Source: Streptomyces sp. NRRL F-5727
Lineage (GTDB): Bacteria > Actinomycetota > Actinomycetes > Streptomycetales > Streptomycetaceae
DNA: 64,000 bases
NCBI RefSeq assembly: GCF_000719555.1
Contig: NZ_JOGX01000038.1
Location: 50,208-114,207 of the forward strand
Direction of reading: 5' to 3'
The notes under the pieces were generated by a model. It ran no database searches and had not been told where the DNA came from. It saw only the letters and a list, made by a program, of their open reading frames with translations. Each line of letters starts with the position of its first letter. The stretch's first letter is position 1. Shown here piece by piece: positions 58,666 through 64,000 of this stretch. The translations under genes and the position numbers were made by a program.

Positions 58666-58794
58666 CTCCCACCCCTGATAGTGCACTGGCCCACTGACAT
58701 TCCCGCTAAACGCCCACGTCGTGGGATGCGCGTCACGCTTTCGGGCGCGCCCCGTCGCCGGCCGTCACACCGCCGCGCGCCCCGGCGCGCGCCG

Positions 58795-60237
58795 TCACGC
58801 CGGGGCGACCAGCAGGGGCCGGGCCCGCTCCCGCAGCTCCATGACCCGCGGCTCGTCCCCGTACGGCTCCAGGCGGTGGAGCAGGTCCCGTACGTACTCG
58901 GTGGTCCGCGCGGAGGAGATCCGCCCGGCCACCTCCACCGCGCGCGTGCCCGCCGCGCAGGCCGCGTCGAGGTTGCCGGACTCCAGCTCGGCGACGGCCG
59001 AGACGACGAGCCGCAGCCCGTGCGAGCGGACGAACTCCTCGGTCGGCCGGGACAGCGCCTGCTCGGTGAAGCGCCGCACCTCGCGCGGCATCCGCAGGTC
59101 CCGGTAGCACTCGGCGGCGTCCGCGCAGAACCGGTCGTACGAGTAGAAACCGAGCCACGTCGGGTCGGCGTCGCCCTCCCGGGAGCGCTCCAGCCACCCC
59201 TCGGCGGACTTCAGCGCCCCCGCCGCGGCGGGCCCGTCCCCGGCCTTGGCGTGCGCGCGGGCCTCGACGAGCCGGAAGAAGGACATGGTGCGGGCGGTGG
59301 CCAGCCCCCGGTTCCGTTCGAGTGCCGCCTGCGCCAGGTCCACCCCTTCGTCGGCGAAGCCCCGGTAGATCGCCTGGAGGGACATCGAGGCGAGGACGTA
59401 GCCGCCGAGCGGCACGTCGGCGGCGGCCCGGGCGAGCCGCAGCGCCTGGATGTAGTACCGCTGGGCGGCCTCCTGCTGCCCGGTGTCGAAGGCCATCCAG
59501 CCGGCGAGCCGGGTCAGCTCGGCGGTCGCCCCGAAGAGCGCCCGGCCGACCTCGTCGGAGTACGAGCCGAGCAGCAGCGGCGCCGCGTCCACCCGCAGGC
59601 ACTCGGGCACCATCGACGAGCGCCAGTCCCCGCCGCCGTACTTGGAGTCCCACTTGCGCGCGTCCTCGGCGGCCTCGCGCAGCTTGGCGACGTCGCTGTG
59701 CCCCACGCGCGCGTGGTCCGCGGCGCCGGCCGGTCCGGGGCCGCCGCCCGGCCGCCCCGCCTCCCGCTCCACCGACGGGTCGGCGGGGGTGATCAGCCAC
59801 CGGGACGCCGGGGTCGCGTAGGCGCTCACCGAGAAGGAGCCGGCCAGCGACTGCCAGATGCCGCCCCCGCCGGCCCGCCGCCCGGCCAGATCCAGCCGGT
59901 AGAGGTCGGTGGCGGCGCGGACCGCCTCGCCGACGTCCCGGGGGAAGGCGAGACCCACCTCCGGCGCCGGGTCGGCGTCCGCGAGCCCGATCTCGTGCAG
60001 CGGCACGGGCCGGCCCAGCTTCTGCCCGATCGCGGCGGCGATCAGGTGCGGCGCGGCGCCCTGCGGCACCATCCCCTTGGAGACCCAGCGGGCCACCGAG
60101 GTCTTGTCGTAACGAAGCGTCAGACCGCGCTGCGCACCGAGGTCGTTGACGCGCCGGGCGAGGCCGGCGTTGCTGATTCCCGCGAGGGCGAGAACGGCGC
60201 CGAGCTTCTCGTTCGGCCCGCGTTGCTCCCTGGACAT
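58795..60237 (-). CDS. HTH-TPR transcriptional regulator, NsdA-like
   Basis: 480-residue regulator. The N terminus is an XRE-like helix-turn-helix ([40 protein letters not shown]). The rest is alpha-helical with TPR-like repeats ([40 protein letters not shown]). The layout and many phrases resemble Streptomyces NsdA, a repressor of sporulation and antibiotic production, and its paralogues. Whether it is NsdA itself or a paralogue cannot be decided. It is divergent from the asparagine-synthase-like gene across a 601-bp gap. ATG 60237 is the only start that places the HTH at the N terminus. Confidence 0.82.
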   Translation of the reverse strand: MSREQRGPNEKLGAVLALAGISNAGLARRVNDLGAQRGLTLRYDKTSVARWVSKGMVPQGAAPHLIAAAIGQKLGRPVPLHEIGLADADPAPEVGLAFPRDVGEAVRAATDLYRLDLAGRRAGGGGIWQSLAGSFSVSAYATPASRWLITPADPSVEREAGRPGGGPGPAGAADHARVGHSDVAKLREAAEDARKWDSKYGGGDWRSSMVPECLRVDAAPLLLGSYSDEVGRALFGATAELTRLAGWMAFDTGQQEAAQRYYIQALRLARAAADVPLGGYVLASMSLQAIYRGFADEGVDLAQAALERNRGLATARTMSFFRLVEARAHAKAGDGPAAAGALKSAEGWLERSREGDADPTWLGFYSYDRFCADAAECYRDLRMPREVRRFTEQALSRPTEEFVRSHGLRLVVSAVAELESGNLDAACAAGTRAVEVAGRISSARTTEYVRDLLHRLEPYGDEPRVMELRERARPLLVAPA

Positions 60238-60838
60238 ACGCCACCCCTCGACATCCAGACGGCCGCCGCGACGCCGGGCATAGGCGGGCGGCATTCGTAA
60301 ACACAGCGTAGTTCGCCGCATCCCCACCGTTAAGGGGCGGAGTTCCGTATGGCGAGATTGTTGTGTGACCAGCCGACCGGAGGGCGTCGCCGGCCGGGCC
60401 GTGCTCCGGCCGTGTGGCCGTGCGCCCGGCCGTGCGCTCTCGTCGCTCCGGGCCGGGGCGGCTTCGATGAGTGCTGCGTGGGTCGGCCCGTCCGGCCGGG
60501 AGCGGAGCCCTCTCGGGTGCCTGGTCCCGTACCGGTGGGCTGGGGGACACCGCCGCTCCATTCCCCGCGGGCGGCGGACGGCGCCGGGGGGCGGGTCGCC
60601 TCCCGGACTGCCGGGAACCGGACCGCCGGCGGGTGCGCGGAGCCTTCGGGTGGCCGCCGCCTCCGCGATCCCTTCAGCGGCTGACGGCAGGTCAAACCTC
60701 CTTCCAGGAGCGAGAATCGGCCGAATTCATCGCCGCAGGAGCCGTACCGCGGCCCGTCCCGCCCGCCCCGCCTCCCGGCCCCCCGTGCGCCGTTGTCATG
60801 GCAGCATGGCCCCCACCGAAACAGACGTGGAGGCGCCG
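60238..60838. other. 601-bp divergent intergenic region
   Basis: No gene supported: open frames here are GC-rich shadows without ribosome-binding sites or recognisable domains. It should hold promoters for the HTH-TPR regulator (minus) and the asparagine-synthase-like gene (plus). I looked for a short lasso-peptide precursor before the cyclase-like gene and saw none. Confidence 0.55.
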
Positions 60839-63022
60839 ATGCGATGGCTGGTGGGCTGGAGCAGTGTCGCCGCGGGATACGCCACGACCGCCGGCGCACG
60901 CCCCGGAGCGGCCAACGGCGCACACGCGTACGGCTCCGGAGCACCGCCCCAGGCCCAGCCGTTCGCCGAGAGCGGCGGGCACGTCGGGGGGCGCACGGTG
61001 CAGCCGGTGGGCGCACAGCTCCTGTGGGGCGATCCGGACCCCCTCTGGGCGGTCGGCGACTGGCGCCCCGACGAGGTGCGGGTGGTCTCCCTCGACGACG
61101 GCACCCGGCTCGCCGTCCTCGGCTGCTGCGCCGCGAGCGACGACGAACTCCGCCGCGGCCTCGTCACCGCGCGCGGCGGTGCCCTGCGCCACCTCACCGC
61201 CTGGCCCGGCAGCTACACCGCCGTCGTCAAGGCCGGCCGCCGGGTCACCGTCACCGGCGACCTCGCCGGCGCCCGGCCCGTCTTCCACACCCCCTGGGAG
61301 GGCGGCACCGCCTACGCCACCGCCGCCCTCCCGCTCGCCGACCTCGTCGAGGCCCAGCTCGACATCGGCCACCTCGCCGCGCTGCTCGCCTGCCCCGAGT
61401 CACCGGAGGCGCTGCGCGACTCCACCCCGTACGAGGGCGTCCGCCGCGTCCCGCCCGGCCACGTGCTGATCCTGCGCGAGGGCTCCCGCGAGATCGCCGG
61501 GTACGAGACGGTGGCCTCGCTCGCCGTCGCCGCGCCGCAGGCCGACCCCCGGCAGGCCGTCGAGGCCGTCCGGGACGCGCTCGTGGAGTCCGTACGGGCC
61601 CGGCTCACCGCCCCCCGGCACGCGCCCGAGGCGCCGCCGCCGGACCCCGGACCCGTCCCCGGCATGGGCCCCGCCGACCGGCGGGCGGCACGCGGCGCGG
61701 GCCCCGCCCCCGGCATCGGCGCCGACCTGTCCGGCGGCAGCGCCTCCGCCACCCTCGCCCTCCTCGCCGCCGGACTGCCCGGGGTGCCCGGCACCCTCGT
61801 CGGGCACGCGGGCGCGGGGGAGCGGCTGCTCGCCGTCACCTTCAACGACCTCGCCACCAAGCCCGGCCCCGGCCGGACCGCCGAACTGGAGCGCGCCCGG
61901 GAGCTGGCGGCCGACCCCCGGCTGCGCCACGTGGTCGTCACCGCGGGCGAGGAGGCCCTGCCGTACGCCTCCCTGGACGGGCCGCTCACCGACGAGCCCG
62001 GGCCCGCGCTGGTCACCGCCGAACGGCACCGCAGGCGGCTCGCGGGCGGCAGCGCCGACCACTTCACCGGGCTCGGCGCCCGACAGGTCCTGGACGCCCA
62101 CCCGGCCCGCCTCGCCGACCTGTTGATGGACCGCAGGCGCCGCTCCCTGGTCCGCCCGGTGACCGCCCTCGCCAGGGCGACCGGCCCGTCGGCGGGCTCC
62201 TTCCTGGTGCCGGTCACCGTCTACCGCGCGGCGCGCAGGCTCGCCCGTACCCCCTACCGGACCGGCCTGGAGACCGCCGCCCGGCACGTCCTCGACGCCA
62301 ACCGGGCCCCCGCCGACGCCCACGGTCCGCTGGCGGCCTCGCTCTCCGCCCTCGCCTGGTCCCGGCCGGGACCGGCGGCCCGCTGGCTCACCGGGGAGGC
62401 GCTGGCCGAGGTGTCGTTCCGCCTCAACCGCGCCGCCACCCTGCCGCCGGCCGTCCAGCGCCCCGGCGACGCACGCGCGCGTGCGGCCCTCGCCCGGGCC
62501 GCGGCCGACCACCGGGTGCTGGAACAGGCCGCCGAGATCCGCGGCCAGCGGCTGCACGCCCCCTTCCTCGACAACCAGGTCGTCCGCGCCTGCCGGGACC
62601 TCCCCGAAGCGCTCCGGGTCCAGCCCGACGCGCGGGCCGGCGTCCTGCGCACGGTCCTCGCCGACACCGGCATCCGCGACCTGCCGCCCGGCTGGGGCGC
62701 CCCCTACCCGGCGGTGCCCGCCGGCACCGCCCGCGCGGGCCTGCGCGCAGCCCTCCCGAACCTGCTGGCCCTCTTCGACGCGCCCCTCCTCGCCGACGCG
62801 GGCCTCATCGAGGCCGGCACCGTCCGCGAGGCCCTGCGCGCGGCGGCCGACGGCGCCCGGGTCCCCCTCGACGGCCTCGCCGACCTCGTCTCCACCGAAC
62901 TCTGGCTCCGCCGCCTCCTCGCCCGCCGGGGCTCCTGCTGGACCGACACGGCCACCCCGCGCGCTCCGCGCGCGGTCCAGGGGCCGCTGATCCCGGCGTC
63001 CCGGTCCCTGCCGGCGCGATGA
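60839..63022 (+). CDS. Asparagine synthase-like protein with degenerate ATP site
   Basis: 727-residue protein with the layout of AsnB/lasso-cyclase relatives. An N-terminal glutaminase-fold remnant lacks Cys2 (it starts MRWLVGWSSVAAGY) and includes WPGSYTAVVKAGRRVTVTGD and YEGVRRVPPGHVLIL. A C-terminal synthetase part shows GADLSGGSASATLALLAAG. The PP-loop SGGxDS is altered to SGGSAS, and the usual GGDE reads GLGARQ, so adenylation as in AsnB is doubtful. ATG 60839 has GTGGAGG seven bases upstream; ATG 60806 is in frame. No precursor peptide or protease lies beside it. Possibly a pseudoenzyme or a diverged acyl-ligase. Confidence 0.8.
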   Translation: MRWLVGWSSVAAGYATTAGARPGAANGAHAYGSGAPPQAQPFAESGGHVGGRTVQPVGAQLLWGDPDPLWAVGDWRPDEVRVVSLDDGTRLAVLGCCAASDDELRRGLVTARGGALRHLTAWPGSYTAVVKAGRRVTVTGDLAGARPVFHTPWEGGTAYATAALPLADLVEAQLDIGHLAALLACPESPEALRDSTPYEGVRRVPPGHVLILREGSREIAGYETVASLAVAAPQADPRQAVEAVRDALVESVRARLTAPRHAPEAPPPDPGPVPGMGPADRRAARGAGPAPGIGADLSGGSASATLALLAAGLPGVPGTLVGHAGAGERLLAVTFNDLATKPGPGRTAELERARELAADPRLRHVVVTAGEEALPYASLDGPLTDEPGPALVTAERHRRRLAGGSADHFTGLGARQVLDAHPARLADLLMDRRRRSLVRPVTALARATGPSAGSFLVPVTVYRAARRLARTPYRTGLETAARHVLDANRAPADAHGPLAASLSALAWSRPGPAARWLTGEALAEVSFRLNRAATLPPAVQRPGDARARAALARAAADHRVLEQAAEIRGQRLHAPFLDNQVVRACRDLPEALRVQPDARAGVLRTVLADTGIRDLPPGWGAPYPAVPAGTARAGLRAALPNLLALFDAPLLADAGLIEAGTVREALRAAADGARVPLDGLADLVSTELWLRRLLARRGSCWTDTATPRAPRAVQGPLIPASRSLPAR

Positions 63023-63222
63023 ACGTCCCAGCACGCCCGTTCGAGTGAAGGGCTTCTCGGCCGGGCCCCGGCGTCCGTCCACAAGCTGGAGGGACGAGGT
63101 CCCGCTCCCCGCCCCCCTCGGCTTCACCCTGGACACCGCCGGATTCCGACCGCCCGGCGCCGTTGTCCACAGTCCGGGGAAACCCCGAGGCGCCCCCCGC
63201 CCCCGGCGGCAAGAATGGGCCG

Positions 63223-64000
63223 GTGCGGTATCTCCTCCTCGGCACCACCGAGGCCCTCGGCCCCGACGGCACCCCCCTGCCCCTCGGCGGCGCCCGGCTG
63301 CGCGCGCTGCTCGCCGCGCTCGCGCTGCGCGGCGGACGTGCCGTCCCGGTCGGGGAGCTCGTCGACGACGTGTACGGGGACGAGCCGCCGCTCGACGCGC
63401 CCGCCGCCCTCCAGGCCCTCGTCGCCCGCCTCCGCCGGATCCTCGGCCGGGAGGCCGTCGAAGCCACGCCCGGCCCCGGGTACCGGCTCGCCGCCGCACC
63501 CGAGGACGTCGACCTGTACGTGTTCGAGCGCCGCGCCGCCGAGGCCGGCGCCCGCCTCGACGCCGGCGACCCCGAGACGGCCGCCGCCCTCCTCCGGGAC
63601 GCCCTGGGCCTCTTCCGCGGCCCCGCCCTCGCCGACCTGCCCGGACCGGCGGGCGTCCGCCCCGAGGCCCAGCGCCTCGCCGCCCTGCGCCGCCGCGTCG
63701 AGGCCGACCTGCGGCGCGGCGCCGTCGACGGACTCGTCCCGGAACTGACCGCGCTCACCGCCGCCCACCCGTACGACGAGGGCTTCCACGCCCAGCTCAT
63801 CCGCGCCCTGCGCGCCGAGGGCCGGCCGGCCGACGCGCTCGCCGCGTACGAGACGGCCCGCCGCACCCTCGCGGACACCCTCGGCACCGACCCCGGCCCC
63901 GAACTGACCGCCCTCCACCGCGACCTCCTCAACCCCACCACGCCCCCGCCGCCCCCGGCCCTCGCCGCGCCCGCCGCGCACCCCCGGGAGACCCCGGACC
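63223..64000 (+). CDS. BTAD/SARP-type regulator, 3' end beyond window
   Basis: The first 259 residues of an AfsR/SARP-like activator. A winged helix (RLRALLAALALRGGRAVPVG, ELVDDVYGDEPPLDAPAALQ, GPGYRLAAAPEDVDLYVFER) is followed by the bacterial transcriptional activation domain (AHPYDEGFHAQLIRALRAEG, RPADALAAYETARRTLADTL, GTDPGPELTALHRDLL). The window then ends in a Pro-rich linker, so an NB-ARC ATPase part could follow. GTG 63223 has no strong ribosome-binding site. Whether it serves a neighbouring cluster cannot be told. Confidence 0.9.
   Translation, partial: MRYLLLGTTEALGPDGTPLPLGGARLRALLAALALRGGRAVPVGELVDDVYGDEPPLDAPAALQALVARLRRILGREAVEATPGPGYRLAAAPEDVDLYVFERRAAEAGARLDAGDPETAAALLRDALGLFRGPALADLPGPAGVRPEAQRLAALRRRVEADLRRGAVDGLVPELTALTAAHPYDEGFHAQLIRALRAEGRPADALAAYETARRTLADTLGTDPGPELTALHRDLLNPTTPPPPPALAAPAAHPRETPD

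Noticed and set aside
60238..60838. Lasso-peptide cluster around the asparagine-synthase-like gene
   Set aside because: No precursor with a ribosome-binding site, no RRE protein and no leader peptidase are adjacent, and the ATP-site residues are altered.

Overview
The window is very GC-rich and reads like a Streptomyces chromosome: dense codon-3 GC bias, many GTG/TTG starts, ATGA/GTGA translational overlaps, a tRNA-fMet, an ECF41 sigma factor, a BTAD/SARP regulator and a c-di-AMP riboswitch in front of an M23 peptidase. It falls into three parts: a mevalonate/diterpene cluster (1 to about 12.8 kb), a nonribosomal thiazoline cluster (about 13.4 to 42.7 kb), and ordinary chromosomal genes (about 43.3 to 64 kb).

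Mevalonate/diterpene cluster, all on the minus strand. A P450 (12446-11058), a class II diterpene cyclase with a DSDD motif, a class I terpene synthase with DDxxE and NSE motifs, and a GGPP synthase are followed by the whole mevalonate pathway: mevalonate kinase, diphosphomevalonate decarboxylase, phosphomevalonate kinase, type 2 IPP isomerase, HMG-CoA reductase, HMG-CoA synthase and, cut by the window edge, an NphT7-type acetoacetyl-CoA synthase. The set is self-sufficient from acetyl/malonyl-CoA to an oxidised diterpene, probably labdane-like. Upstream of the P450 lies an array of five 10-bp elements at exact 18-bp spacing, a likely operator.

Nonribosomal cluster. Two outer gene groups (MbtH, winged-helix regulator, A-PCP, P450; then thioesterase, SDR, aminotransferase, flavin reductase, HxlR regulator) plus a tryptophan 2,3-dioxygenase correspond to the tryptophan-to-3-hydroxyquinaldic/quinoxaline acid routes of thiocoraline and echinomycin. 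The plus-strand operon 22549-39609 then encodes an aryl-AMP ligase, the dioxygenase, a flavin-dependent halogenase, a PchE-like NRPS (ArCP-Cy-A-[MT-like/E]-PCP), a PchF-like NRPS (docking-Cy-A-PCP-TE), a PchG/Irp3-type thiazolinyl imide reductase and two PchH/PchI (YbtP/Q)-type ABC proteins. My reading is a pyochelin-architecture siderophore-like line in which salicylate is replaced by a (possibly chlorinated) quinoline acid made from tryptophan. There is no salicylate synthase and no N-methyltransferase. The terminal TE has lost its nucleophilic serine (GHGLGG). A TetR, a CPA2 antiporter and an atypical NarL-type regulator close the region.

Chromosomal part. Diacylglycerol kinase-like and PAP2 phosphatase genes, ECF41 sigma, rhodanese, tRNA-fMet, a TipA-like MerR gene with no visible start codon, a PLP enzyme plus MFS pair, a SpoIIE/PP2C phosphatase, the riboswitch-controlled M23 peptidase, an aldo/keto reductase, PrsW, TrmB, LhgO, an HTH-TPR regulator, a degenerate asparagine-synthase-like protein and the start of a BTAD regulator. 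These look like conserved Streptomyces genes rather than part of either cluster, although the antiporter and NarL-type regulator at the boundary are uncertain.
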